DNA from: Ifrita kowaldi | Lineage: Eukaryota; Chordata; Aves; Passeriformes; Cinclosomatidae | Assembly: GCA_013398055.1 (NCBI GenBank) | Contig: VZRS01007388.1 | Coordinates: forward strand, 104,454 to 168,453 | Length of the DNA: 64,000 bases | Direction: 5' to 3' | Shown: in pieces, positions 37,168 to 49,928 of the stretch | Position numbering within the stretch: the first letter of the stretch is position 1 | Layout of the letters: every line of letters starts with the position of its first letter | Translations under genes and position numbers: made by a program | Notes under the pieces: model-generated | The model's database searches: none | The model's input: only the letters and a program-made list of their open reading frames with translations | What the model was told of the DNA's origin: nothing

Positions 37168-39770
37168 ATTGTTGTCTCTGTGTTTCTGATTGCCTCCAAT
37201 GCCTGTGTTAAAATTCAAGGCATCCATAAGGCACATGTCCTCCTGACCTAGTGCTGTAGTTATGATGATGCATAAAATAAATCATTGCAATAACTGAGGC
37301 AGTCTCAAGCACTTAGTAACTCATGCAATTGCTTCTTGAAACATGACCGAACTGAAGAAAGGATCATTAGTTATTTCCCTGGAGTACTTGGACATTGTAA
37401 CCCTCTCCACAGGGTTCTGTTAGGGAGTTAAGACCTGGTCATCTGTTCACACATCTCATTTTATCTTTCTGTTACTCAAATGCTCTGTGATAGATGGTGA
37501 ATTCCAGATCATGTGTCGTCTTCACCCACAGCATCTCCTTATTTATCAAAGTTCAGGTCAAATAGCAAATGGCCAACCATGTGGGAAGGAAAAACCCAGC
37601 AATGACAAAGTAAACAGGTATAAGAAGTCATTTCTGGAAGGACTAATGAGAGAAGGTGAATTTATGAGATAGTTATATGACATAAAAATAATTTCCTGAG
37701 TAAGCAGAAAGAAGTTGTCTAGATGAGATCTCACGGTTATACATGAAAAGGATGTAGCTGTAGAAAGCTATATAAATTGTTTAAAGCTGTGATGGTCAGG
37801 AGGGAGTCAAAGCTAGAAATGGGGGAAGTGAAGCCAGGATCAGAGATATGTGAGAGTTCCAATATTTCTTGGGTGGCATAATAGGTGTTGGCAGTGTCTA
37901 AGTAGTCTGTACTATGCAGTGTGAAAGTAATGGGATGTGATGAGAGAAAAAGAATGGGATCAGAAGATAAATGTCAGTGGACAATTGCAGCCCTCAGTGA
38001 AACCTTTGTTGACTGAAGAAATCACTGTGCATACAATATGATATCAGAAGCTGATAAGTAGCATCATGGAGTGTCACTCTCTCCCTACAGAAAGCTTGCT
38101 CAGGAGGTCAAGAAGGAGGAGATATTTTGAGGAAGGAGAAGTGGAGTCACCCAAGGGAGATTATTTGGGAAGCTGGTGTCAATGCTGCTCCTCATGGCGA
38201 ATTTCATGGAAGAGAGAAGGAGCCTTGTGTAGGCATGATAGTGGCTGAAGGAGGGCTGGCAAAGGGCAGCAGGGGAGTACAGTGAACGGGCAGTGTCTGA
38301 TGGATGGGCTGAGACTTTATGGATGGGACTGTCACAGAGCAACATGGTTTGAGGGCTTGTTCTGAAGACACTGTCCCCTACTGTGGGGAGGAGGGGAGGC
38401 CCTCTGAGGCAGAGCTGGTATGTTAGCTGCTGATAATATCAGAGCCCGGCAAAACATGCAGCAGCCTGGTTGAGGGTAGATCAGATGTCCTTGTTTTGGA
38501 GGCGGCAGCATCCCTCAGAAGGGTGGAGCTCATGGCTGGAGGCGGTAACAGCTCCAGCGCCAGCGCGATGTGCTGCTGCATGTCTGGCAGCCTCCGTGCT
38601 GGCAGCAAGGCTCTTCTCTCTAGTGCTGTTGTGAATGGCCTGCTAATGCAGGGGGTGCAGAACGAGTTTGAGGTACACTGTCATTGCAAGGTGTCACGGT
38701 CTTGACTGAGGCGAATCCCAGAAAAACATTCAGTATTGGATCTTTTTTCCCAGTGTTTCTTCCTATTCTAATGATAGATCTGGTTAAGCTTCCCCATGCA
38801 AAAATAACACTTTGGATTACTTCTGCCAACTTTTTGCAGAAGAGACAGTGACTATGCCACAGATCTGCACATGTTCCTCCACAAAGGAACCATTCCCTGC
38901 GGAGGAGGTCACACAAGGAGGCAGATGGGTGTTTACTCAAGATGCCTTGCATCTCATTGCAGATACAATGTGATTTACCAGTTGCCATGGTAACAGTGCT
39001 TTTTTCGTTCCATAACTTGAATAAATGTTGAGGTTGCCCTTGGTAGAACTAACTTACCTCCCTTCTAAAGTTGGGCACGATTGTATTATCTAAGGAAAGC
39101 AGAGAGGAAACTCCCAACATTCCTACTGAAATAAATTTACAGCATGTAGGCACGTAACAAGCAGCTACACGATTCCATCAGGAACAAAATAAGAGTAAAT
39201 TAGTATACGATTATTTAAAATCATAAAATACAAATAAATATAAAATGTTGCTTCATAAGGTGGTGTCATTATACATTTTTCTGTAATTTTTATTGTTTGT
39301 GACACTGCTTTTCTTCAATACATGAAAACTTAATCATTTTGTAGTATTTTACTTTATGTAGGCATGCAAGAAAACACTTTTCTTCTTTTTCCTTGTCGTA
39401 ATCTTGCAAAAAAGATGTCTTTATTTCTTGGGTGCTATAACTTCCACTTCTGAATTAATTATCGCTGACAAGAGTTGATTGTTAACCTGCTCTTTCCCAC
39501 CTCCCTTATTCTTTTATGTATTCCTTTTACTAAATGTGGACAACAAACATTGTGCCAAAACAAACAAACAAAAAAAGGATCATTTAATTTGCTCCTATGC
39601 ATGTAACATTAGAAAAAAGCATTCTATATAGAAGCAGCCTGATTTTTCTCGTTTCTATAGTTGACTATTGGCATCAGTGAGCATTTTATCCTGCACAATA
39701 AATGCAGAATCAAATCTCCTGCTATTAGATGGAAGGAATGAGTTTTATTTTTCCTTATAACTCCTTTTCC

Positions 39771-39787
39771 TTTTTTTTTTTTTTTTT
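39771..39787. repeat. Poly-T tract, 17 nt
   Basis: Uninterrupted T-run in intronic sequence with no adjacent element recognised. Confidence 0.8.
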
Positions 39788-40172
39788 GGCAGCTTTATTG
39801 CATGCTCTACACATTTCTGTCTACTTAGGCTCTGTTATCAAGTCTGCGAGTGATTAGTGGCTTATCTATGTTTGAATGATTTAGATTCATGAATTAATTA
39901 ACAAGGAAAGAACCATTAGAAAGCATTAGCAAAAAGGCTGGTGATTTCAGACTGTTTTGGAGAGAATTAGAACTGTCATCCAAACCCAAGAAAATTGTAG
40001 CCATTGTGATTCATTGTGATTCATGCTTTCCTCAAAAGAAATCACTGTATTATGTCTAACTTAGTTGAAAACAACCACCAAACCACAGGATATAAATTCT
40101 ACTTTGTGATGACTGCTGTTGGTCTAGAAGTTAAATGAATTGTTTTGATTTTAAACATTAGCTTTGGGTTGG

Positions 40173-40190
40173 TTTTTTTTTTTTTTTTTT
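40173..40190. repeat. Poly-T tract, 18 nt
   Basis: Uninterrupted T-run. Read on the minus strand it gives the poly-Lys end of a spurious 90-codon frame. Confidence 0.8.
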
Positions 40191-41385
40191 ACTCCTTTAC
40201 TCAGGGCTTTTTCACACTTGCTGTTAAATGTCAGTGCATTTGAGAGAGTTTGATTCTGGAGTTCTTGAGAATGAGCTTGAGCTTTATATAGTATTCTCAG
40301 TTTTAGAGTTTTTCTTAAGCCTTTAACGAGGTCAGAACCAGCTCCTGACCTTTGCTGAGTACTCTTTTGTAGAAAATTAGCTGCATCCTTCTGTGAGCAT
40401 AACACTTCAACAAAAAGATACATGCCTCACAGTGATACGTGTAATGAGCAGCAATGGGCAAGTTTTAACCTTCCTAATTTGGAATTGTGTCTTATAATGG
40501 CAGTAGTGTACATATTTAATTTTATTTTATTTTTATTGGAGTGATGGCATTGGCAGCATTGAGAGGTATTATGGGCATAAGTCAAGAGACAAAGGTTTCT
40601 CTAAGAGACAGTAAGAGGATAAGTGAATTTTTTAAAATAATATTTTGCTACTCACCTGGTATAAATTGGAATGAAAGACAAGGAAAGGCATCATCAGTCT
40701 TGTCTGTTTGACTTAGAAGTTGAATGTGTTCAGTAATTGTAATTAGAGCAATATAAGGCTGACAGTCTTATATTTACTGCCATCTCTCTTCCATTCCTTC
40801 AGGAGACCTTATTTATTGCTGCTTCCATTATAAAGGTTGTAAGGCCTTTGTACACGTGTCCTTACCAAGGTGAATATTAGTCTACATTAATAAATTAAAT
40901 CCACTAATCCACAGTTACTGAGCTGTGTTCTGCAGTTCTCATTCCTGAGTGAAAGCTGGATGGGGGCTGCCAGAGAAGTCAAGTTCCAGCCCTGTTAGAT
41001 GTTAATCAAGTTATCTATTTCCCCTCATATTCCAGTAATTTCTAGAATTTTGCCCATTTGATATTGGGATCATTCTCAAGTATAATTTCTTTATATCTAC
41101 ACAGTCCATTTTTCTTTCCCTGAGCCATATGGTAATAGTAGTATGTGTTATCAGTCCTAGGGTATCCAGGTTAATCCTGCAGTCCTCCTTGAAGCCTTGG
41201 CACTCCTCCCCCCTTCCTGGCTGAAACATAAGTCCTGCAGTTTTTCTATCATTTCCCTCATGCTTTTCACTGCAGCTAAGGCTTGAACCACTGCCACTGA
41301 CATCACTGGAAGACACTGTTCCAGCATCTTCCAGTGTCTTCCCCAGACAGCTGGGGGATTCAACTGTTGTTTCATCTACATACTC

Positions 41386-41460
41386 CTATTCTATTCTATT
41401 CTATTCTATTCTATTCTATTCTATTCTATTCTATTCTATTCTCTTCTATTCTATTCTATT
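41386..41460. repeat. (CTATT)15 pentanucleotide microsatellite
   Basis: Fifteen head-to-tail CTATT units span 75 bp, perfect except for one CTCTT unit at 41441-41445. The unit is the same, in rotation, as ATTCT. It is long enough to be expected to vary in length between individuals. Confidence 0.97.
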
Positions 41461-42096
41461 TTGTTTGCAAAGGAGATACTCGCATCTGGTCTTTTACTTT
41501 TTGTTTTGAAGGAAACTTTACATTCTTGGGAGGAAAACAGTTCTGATTCTGGTGAAAATAATACAGTTGTAAAACTCTCTTGGGGCAGAAATACAAATTG
41601 AATTTTCCTGACACTTACCTTGGGACCTGGACTTCCATGCCTGTTGAGCTCTTGTGTGGCAGGGGATGCAGAAGCAGTATGTGCAGGCAGTGGGGGAAGC
41701 CTGGCTGGATACTTTCTGTTCAAACTGACGTGTTCTGGCACAGTTTCAGTTGTAGTGAATTCATATTTTTTCTGTGAAAATAAAAAGTTTCATTGGGTAA
41801 TTTCCAACCAGCTCCATACCCCACTACATTAATTGCAAGGCCACTGGAAGGGATGGTTGGCATCTGCCCCTTTTGTTCTACAGTCATGTTAATTTGCCCT
41901 GGTGTGGTGCAGGTTTTTTCTACAAACACAGATGCTCTAAGCCTGCAATTCTTCCATATAATGATATTTTTTCAAGTAAATTCTGTCCTGCCAGCTGTGA
42001 GAGAATGATAGCAATATTAATACTATCATTGCATCTTTTGTCTCTCTTCTCTCCCTTCCCCTTTCTTTTTTCCCGTCTGCTTTTGAATGGTTGCAG

Positions 42097-42206
42097 AGAG
42101 AAGGTCTCCTCAGTTGTCCTTGCCAAGGCAGTCGCTCTCTGTCAGGCTGTCAGACTCCCCCACTAATAGCTATGAAGAGAGTGTGCTCCAAGAAAGGGGA
42201 AACTGA
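42097..42206 (+). CDS. Possible terminal exon, Ser/Pro-rich C-terminus
   Basis: A long pyrimidine tract (about 42042-42078) ends in TTGAATGGTTGCAG. In phase 1, the phase in which exon E leaves, the following sequence reads RRSPQLSLPRQSLSVRLSDS, then PTNSYEESVLQERGN, then TGA (42204-42206). The shared codon with exon E would be Glu. The residue pattern resembles a phosphorylatable C-terminal tail, but it also resembles what CT-rich sequence encodes by chance, and another frame is open as well. ATTAAA follows near 42383. Confidence 0.28.
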
Positions 42207-42674
42207 AATGCATGGCCTTCAGTTGTTGTAAGAAGACATTTCTCATTAACCGTCAGAGAGCTGTGGAGTGTTCAGGTTATGATAACATTACTTTGGTGGT
42301 TGTGACACCAGTAATGATTTTGTTTTCATATTATTTTAGAAAGTGTGCCCTTTTTCCTGTGTTAGAGATTTTGCTTCCTTTCATTAAAGCCCAATCCTTA
42401 AAGTGTTCTCACTTTCAGTATATTTGGAGGAAATTGGGGGCCAGTCAGGGATATGGACAATTTGGTCTCCATTTAGGGCATTTCTTGCAGTTAACCTGCT
42501 ATGACATGACCAAACACTGTGCCTGCAGCTGTAGTGGAGCTCAGTGCAGCTCAGCACCATCAAAGTGTGCCACAAGGAAGTGTACACCAAGATTCCTGTT
42601 TCAGTAGTGGATTTTATGCTTCTGTTATTTTCCAAAGAAAATTAAGGGTATTTTTCTTTTTAACCGTGAATCTT

Positions 42675-42734
42675 CTGATGGTTGGACTTGATCTTAAAGG
42701 TCTTTTCCAACATAAACAATTCTGTGATTCTGTG
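42675..42734 (+). mobile_element. Very short CR1 3' end
   Basis: GATGGTTGGACTTGATCTTAAAGGTCTTTTCCAA followed by ACAATTCTGTGATTCTGTG is the 3'-most 60 bp of a CR1 element in plus orientation, including its tail repeat. It is a severely 5'-truncated insertion. Confidence 0.85.
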
Positions 42735-45700
42735 AAAAGCTGCATGAGGTTCCTCTTTTTTCACTTCTTTTGCCTTTCTTTAACTACACAAACTTTTTCG
42801 TATTTTTAAGTAGCCTGCACAAGGAACTGCCTGCACTTTCCCCATCCTGCATGTAGTGGGACCACTGCTTGGGAACATCATGCAACTGAGCTTTATTTTT
42901 TTTCCCTAGGACCTAACTGCAGCCCTGTGGCTCACGTAAGGACTTGCATTTAGCAGCGCCCTATTCCCATGAGCGGTTTCTTTCTTCGTAGTAATAGAGA
43001 AAGCAGAAATAATCCTACTCTCAGCAGTTTTGGGATTACAGGCAAAAATTGTGTTCCTTGATGTATGACTGTGTAGGGATATTAATCTTTTCCCTGATGC
43101 CTGTTGTCTGTCATCTCTGCCTTACCAGCACTGTCCTTTTGACCCCTCTACAAGGATAACTTGTTATTAACGTTGCCTTTGCTGCGGATGCTCAGTAATG
43201 CAGATGACAGCACCAACAGTTTTTCTAAAAGGGCTTGTTCTGTGCATTATCAGACACTATTCAAAACTGGCTTCAGCAACAAAGCATTTTGATTTTTTTT
43301 TTTCCCATGTTGTGGCTCTTGCCCATTTTATCACCGTTTGTGTAGCTGATAGATTCAGAGGAGGTTGTGTTGAGCTGAATGTTGTTGCTGTGCATCTGTG
43401 AGACTGATAGCTCAGTGTGAGACCTCTAGGAAGTTTTGATACAATGCCCGGGTGCTTTTTCCTGAAGGGAGGTTGTGGTCAAAAATTTAGAGTGTTTTAT
43501 GGTTTTACAGACTGGTCAGAAGTCACTGAGGGCCAGAACAAAATCACTGTGTGAGACATTTTAATGTCATTAGTCGATTCCTAGCAGTGTACTGTGATTA
43601 GCCCACGTTTGTGACAGGATTTAACAACTGCATACGAAAAAAAATATTAGAGTATGGAGAACTGGGGAAAAGATCATGACATCAGAAAAAATAATAAAAT
43701 GCAATATGTATATCCTATGAGCTGTATTTTGTAGTGAAATGAAATAGCACAGCCTTATGTAACTTTTTTTATTTTGATACTTAAGAATTGCCATATGACA
43801 AACTGCTGTTGACAGTCCTGCAGTCCTGTAAGGTAATTTTTCCCTTGAAATTTGGAAAAAAAGTGGTGATCTTGCAACTACAAAACAGGCAGTCTCATTG
43901 CAAACGTTTCATTTTTTGATATTTTAAACTGAGGTAGAGTAGAAACTATTTTTTATTTTTGTATTTCTAAAATAAAGAGAGGGTAACTACTGCAGAAAAA
44001 ATACTGGTCTCCTCCTTATATAGTGGGGTTAAGCTGTGCTGGTGACTTTGAAGGCTTTTCTCCGGTTGTAGTTGAAAGTGAATCAAACATCTTAATACAG
44101 ATTTTGATCTCTCTTGAAACTCTGTGAAATGCAGTAACATATTCTGAGAGGGATTATCCACAGAGATCAGAGATATTGTCATCCACCTTCATGTTAATTG
44201 TGGTTTGTTCACTTCCATTTTCTTGTCAAATGAAGAGGAATAGCCTGCAAAGAATAGAGTAATTTCTCTACATGTTTGTATTTTGGTGACTTTAGATCTG
44301 ATTCTGCAGTTTCCACAATAACAGATTCCAGGGAAGAACACAGTGAAGTGTAAGAAGGTGATCATCTTTAGTCTTGAAAGAAGCCGTCTGAAAGTGTATC
44401 TTAAAGCTGTTAATAGAATGTGTTTCATTGTGTTTCTTTCTTTTTTTTTTAACTTTCTTTTATGTTTGCAGTATAAATGTGCTCATAATTTATAGCCAGG
44501 ACTCACCTCATTGTCTATTACTAGCACTAGCAAATGTCTCACATTGTAAGACTTCATTTTCCATTGCTTCCAGGAGCTGTTGCATCTTATCTGTTTGTTC
44601 TGAAAGGGTCTGCCTCAGCCTATGCAATTTTTTATGAAATATGCTGCCAGCATGGTTCAGAAGCAGCTAAGAGTGAAGTTAAGGGTCAATACTGTTTCGC
44701 TATGTTAAAAAAAAAATTTAAAAATTTGTCAGTAGTTCTCTGAAAAGCTCTTATGCCCTTATTATTCTGAAGTGAGATCTGAAATCTCTTTGGGGTTTTT
44801 TTGCCATCTTCATAAATATTCACCCAAATCTGACCCAAGTTAGAGGCCAAAAAATGCAGTTTGTACAAGCTCTGTAAAGAGTTCCTAGAGCTCTGCAGGT
44901 TAATATTTGAAGGCTCTGGAAGCGCCGAGCATGCTTCAGCCTGAGCTGCGAAGGGTTTTCTGTACAGCTGCAGCTCCTGGCTGTTACAACCAGAATGTGC
45001 TTGCAGGATGTAATGAGCCAGGATGGAGATTTAACTCTGTCACTTTTGGTGTGTCCAACCTAGTTCTCAGTGGGCAGGTTTAGGGACCTCAGTGCCACAC
45101 TGCAGAGGCAGGTGCTTCCAGCCTTTGCAATGGGTACAGCAGGGTCCCAACAGAAAAAGGCCTTTTGTCTTAGCTTGGACCCAGTCTCAAAGTGAAGTCT
45201 CAACACATGCTGAAAAAGGAAGAGGTGTAGGAACGGAGAAGGATAAACTTAAAAAAAAATAAAAATTAAAAACCCCAACAAAAATAAAGTGCTTTATTCA
45301 AAGGAACTACATTAGATAATACAAAGAATACCAGTCAGTGTTTCTCAGTTTTTGGGCTTGACTATTCCGTGTTTTTCATGTTCTTGTAATTCTTCTTTTG
45401 CATGGATAATATACACCAGAGATATTATAATATCCTAGCAAAAAGACACCTGGCCAGCAAAACAATCAGTCTCTGGAAATGAGGATCTTGTTATTTCATG
45501 GGTTTTGTCAGGCTCTGTCACCAGTTTGAGCACTTTCCCTGCACAGCAGTGGAAGCTTCTCTACACATGTTCATCTGAGCCCATGTCCTGCCTCTGCTCT
45601 TGTGTTTCACACTGCTTACATGGATATATTCCTGTGTGCCCAGGGAAGCTCCTTAGATTCATTGAGGGGAGCAGTCTCCTCTTCAGAACATGAACAGCCC

Positions 45701-46410
45701 TGGGAACCCTCTATGTACGCCTTTTCCCGTACCTCTCAAGGGCATGACCTGGCACCAGCATCAAAAGACATAGAGGCAGAAGTGATTGACATTATCTGAT
45801 TGTCTTGAGTCAGTTTTACCAAATTATGCTATGAAAACAAAATGTTCCTGCCCTCCATAACTTCTAGAAGAGGCAATTTCTTTGTTATTTAATGTGATTT
45901 TGAAGCAGATAGCCTGTGTAAAGTTTGCTTTGTTGCATGTTGCCCAAAGAAGATTCTCTTTGCCTTTGCTTGGTTGGTTGGCAGCAAAAAAATCTGTCTG
46001 TGCACTGGATTTTCCACGCTCCATTAAGTTTATAGGTGCCTTATAGTTATCTCCTAGCTCCTGTATTATTTTTTTACCCACTGAAAACGGCAGTGTGTCA
46101 ATCTGTCTGGATCTGGTATTGGCTGTGGTAGCTCTGTAGCTGGGGTAGCTCCTTTAAAAAAAAAATGCAGGTGAAGAGGTGTTGGACAAAAGTTCTGTCA
46201 TTGGGAAGTGCATAGTTTGCACTGCTGGTTAGGGATGTTCTACCTAACAGGCACTTCAGTAATGGGTAACATAGAGACAGAAATTAATCTTTGCACAGTT
46301 GTCCTGTCCTGGAGAAACTATGTGAAAACGGATTTTCTTCTCAGTGAAGCAGGCTTCTGAATATACTGTCTGTTGCAGAGCATACTGTTTTTTGTTTTTT
46401 TTTCTGTTAG

Positions 46411-46520
46411 AAAGCTGTTGGAAAGTAGAGCAGCTTTTAAATGCTATTTCTAGCAGTGGAGGTTTCTCACAGGAAGAGAGGAGGCAGTGCATTCTGCGTG
46501 TTGGATCCTCTTTTGATTAA
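46411..46520 (+). CDS. Possible terminal or internal exon
   Basis: After a T-rich acceptor (TTTGTTTTTTTTTCTGTTAG), the phase-1 frame reads SCWKVEQLLNAISSSGGFSQ, then EERRQCILRVGSSFD, then TAA (46518-46520). An internal donor-like GGAG/GTTTCT at 46461-46462 would make it a 51-nt exon that keeps phase 1 on both sides and so could sit between exon E and exon F. The composition looks protein-like, but the other two frames close early and there is no homology to lean on. Confidence 0.27.
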
Positions 46521-48704
46521 TCAAAAGCCCCAACTCAGGAATTCAAGGAACACAGAAATATCCCTGATACCAAAGTTACCAATTGCTTTGGCCAGAGATT
46601 GGGTTCTTCCCTGCCAATTGCAAATAACCCAGAAACCTAATGTCTCCCATAAGGAAGCCAGCCCACTGTAGGTGTTTTCAACACTGCCACAGTACCTCTG
46701 CTTCCTTCTGCCTCTGTGCTAATTCAGGGGGTCATATTCCTGCTCATGCAAAGTGTAACTCACAAGTTGAGGCTCGCTAAGCAAGGACTTCCAGCTGTTT
46801 CATTCCTATAAGCATATAAATATTTATACCACCCCAGGGTTTCTTTCATGCTGAAAATAAAGGTAGCACTTGTCTGCTGTTAAAATATATTACCCGGGAG
46901 ATAAATGGCTTACCTCAGTATTAGGAAGATGGATGAGAGGAGTGGAAAATTGGCTATAATATTGGTTGGAAGATCCACTGAGTCCAGAGAACATTGCTGT
47001 TTACTTGAAACTCCTGCTGGGAACTGACATTGAGGTTGATAGTGCTGTGTTTAGCTATCAAGAGATGATTAATTAAAAGCTGTAATAAATGTGAAATATA
47101 GTGGTTGACAGATGCAGAGCTAACTAAATTTCCTAGTGATGGGTAATGTGCACCACGGATTGATTATAACATCCAAACAGGATGTGAATGGTGCTTTTGA
47201 AGGGACAGATGAGACAGGGAGCATGCATAAGGCCACGTGTAAAGTGAGATGGCAGTCTACCTCTGCGGCATTTTGGTGCTCTACCCTTTCCTGTCCCACC
47301 TCAAGTCCAAATGTATTCTGATCAAGGCTACTGGGAGTAATTTCCTATGCACTGCACTGGAGCAAAGTAAATATCAGATAGGCAGCGTGGAGGGCTCCAA
47401 GCCCAGGTGCTGGTGCAGCATCACCGAAGCAAACTGGGATTCTGTGGTGGCCGCTCTGCCCCAATTCTTCTGCCTGGCCATAAAATCAGAGATGGGAATG
47501 CTGTGCCGCTGTGCCCCTGCACGGCCGGCGCAGGTTGCAAGGGCTGTGTGAAGGTCTGGAAAAGTGCTGGGAGGCTTCGTTGTTAATTGGAAGTGTGATG
47601 AGAACGTCTCTTGAGTCAGTCTGCTGACTTTCAGAGACTCGGCTAGGGTGCTGCCTTGCCCTTCAGTACACGCTGCTGTCACTTGGGGGCCCCGTGCATC
47701 CTCCTTCTCATCTGCCGCTGGATTTAGATGGAGCATGCTGAGAGCAGCCCGGTTTTCTTCCAGCAAGAATTATTTCACGGACCATTCCAGATTCTGATAA
47801 ATGAAGCGTGCCTTGATGTCATTTTCGAGTAATATCTGTATTGAAATCGGAACTTGTGAAAATATGCAGGACTTGCCTTTGTGCTTTGCTTTGTTCAGGC
47901 TAATTGTTGTGGCTTGTTGTATAATTAAAGGGCCTGACTGAACACAAAAATATGTCATGTATAAGTGGAGGTTTAATGAAATAATAATCCTTCCCTTAAA
48001 GTGAGATTGGTTTTGATGTAAGATAACAAAATAAAGAAATTCTCTATTCCTCTCCTTTTTTGGGAAAAATATTTATTATAGGTAATGAAAATCCAAATTG
48101 AATCCAACTGGCCTCAGTTTTGCCCAATTTTTGTCTTTCCTGATAAAATAGATTGATTTTTCTCTTCCTTGAAATTGCTAAAAGAGGCAAGGACAAGAGG
48201 AAGAGCCTTATGAAACTCTTACCATTGGGACACTTTATGCTGTAAATTTGCAAACACCTCCTCCAAAGGTTTTTTGAAAATATTTCTGCCTAGTGAGATG
48301 CTGAAGGGGAAACACCGTCTTCCACACCAACCATTGTTAATGTCCTTTCAGTGTGAGAGAGCTTTCACCCTCCCAGTGCTCCCTGTTGACTTGCTGCCAG
48401 CTGCTCGAGTCTGTAATGTATATGGGTGTGCTTAAAATCCATTCCCATCTATGAGGAAATAGATGGCTTGTACAAATACAGCACCATACATCACATACAT
48501 TCTCCATATGTGCTGCAGTTTGGAATGTCAGTGAGCACAGGGAAATGAGGATCCGGGCTATTTTAGAGGATGGAAATGCCAGAGGAGAGACAGAGAAATG
48601 GAGTGATTTATTTGTTTGGACAAATCTCCCTTTTACTGAATGGCTTTAATGCTGTGCCTGTTTCTTGTTCTTCCTCTCCTCTTTTGCTTCTTCTTTCATT
48701 GCAG

Positions 48705-48781
48705 TTTTTCAAATATATAGGCAACAAAAAACCATGTCCAGTGAAATGGAAGATTACAATTATGCATCAGTATTCCTGTAA
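48705..48781 (+). CDS. Possible terminal exon
   Basis: It has one of the strongest acceptors in the window (CTCCTCTTTTGCTTCTTCTTTCATTGCAG). The phase-1 frame reads FQIYR, then QQKTMSSEMEDYNYASVFL, then TAA. It is only 24 codons long, with no recognised homology and competing candidates elsewhere. Confidence 0.22.
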
Positions 48782-49269
48782 CGCGGCTGCTCAGTAATGT
48801 CTCCTGGGAGTGTTACAATGAATATCTGACATTAATTGGCTCAGTACCTGTACGTCTGACCTTGCAGAAATTTAATAGATCAATTCTACATGTTTTTTAC
48901 TGATAAAGAAAACTTCTTCAGGGCAGGGGCTGCATCTTTGGCCATGCCTGCACCACAGTGACAACCAGAAGTAGCAGTCAAATTCACTGGGTCTTAGAAT
49001 AAGAAATAAAATAGTATAAAGAGGAATCATAAAGTGGTTTCTGTCCCTTGTTTTGCCAAGGTAGCTCTGTTCCTCAGCAATTTTTAACCCATTCAAAGTT
49101 TTTCTCACTGCTGGATACTGTACACTTGATGCACAGATGCTGTTTTCTTTGCATAGTACATGTATGGCCTTCATACATGTGTTTGACATACTGAACAACA
49201 TAACTAAACCAGGTCAGAATTAAAGGAACAGCACCTACTGGATGTACTTGCATTGAAACAGCTGCCTCT

Positions 49270-49770
49270 TTTGTGTCGCTTACTCTCCGGTGACTGAATG
49301 TGCCAGGAGGATCTCGCAGGGGGCTGCGCGCAGCTCTTCGGCGGCCGCCGCGTTTCAATGCGCCCTGCTCAGTCAGCAGCAAGCCCTCATCTCCCGCACT
49401 GCTCAGTCAGCTGGCTTTGGCTGCGCTGGGGATGTGGGCTGCGTGTGCACAAATGGATGATGGTTCAGCTCCCTTCAGTTTCAGGGAGCAGGGAGGGACA
49501 AAGTCGGTGTCCAAACCGCAGCTTAGCCAAGATTCACGCACACGGCGGTCACTGGGCTGAACTTTCTGGGGGGGTGTTTGTTTCCCAAGTTAAAAAGTTG
49601 TTGAAAAGAAGCGAGATCCGTACACGGAGTATTTTAGGAGATGCTCAGAGGCACACATTGCATGCCCGCCCCACTGCTTTTATTGCCTTTATTGAAGTAC
49701 AGGAGAGAAGCTTTACAGAAGGTGTATTCTGCCTCTGTATTAGTGGCGTGCTCGGGAGCACTTGCCGCTT
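49270..49770. promoter_or_regulatory. Small CpG-rich block, possible intragenic promoter
   Basis: CpG dinucleotides, rare elsewhere in the window, cluster here, most densely at 49310-49360 (GCTGCGCGCAGCTCTTCGGC and on through CCGCCGCGTTT). CpGs continue to about 49770. The block is GC-rich against an AT-rich intron. Unmethylated CpG clusters usually mark promoters, so an alternative first exon of the host gene, or the start of another transcript, is possible. Frames of 179 and 86 codons cross it but carry no recognisable motif. I cannot tell which strand would be transcribed. Confidence 0.5.
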
Positions 49771-49928
49771 TCAGACTATTGTTACCTGTCCCCTGCTTTG
49801 TTTGACTGTCTGGGAATTAAGCAAGCTATCACCTTAGGGACACGGAAACCCGCATATTCAAAGCCCCCCTCCCACTGGCTTCTGTAAAGTAAAATCCAAC
49901 ACACAGAGCCCAGTGCCGCTCACAAAGG

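Larger units (their letters stand above)
31601..41385 (+). other. Large intron, central part
   Basis: No supported exon or mobile element. Items noted are hairpins at 34604-34627 and 36321-36375, a C-rich tract at 37148-37167, T-runs at 39771-39787 and 40173-40190, and a duplicated ten-base word (ATTGTGATTC) near 40004-40023. A purine-rich stretch at 38097-38230 is open in two frames after a CTCTCTCCCTACAG acceptor-like site, but its donor is poor and it was not called. Confidence 0.4.
42207..49269 (+). other. Large intron (or downstream region), with weak exon candidates
   Basis: This contains a short CR1 tail (42675-42734) and two weak terminal-exon candidates (46411 and 48705). The rest is AT-rich and otherwise plain, with an A-rich patch at 45250-45292 and a GC-richer patch at 47440-47540. 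Confidence 0.4.

Noticed and set aside
38097..38230. Exon-like stretch after TCTCTCCCTACAG
   Set aside because: Two frames are open through purine-rich sequence and the only donor is weak, so there is no reason to prefer either frame.
49298..49837. 179-codon plus-strand frame across the CpG-rich block
   Set aside because: GC-rich sequence has few stop codons. The translation has no motif, and a second frame in the same place is equally open.
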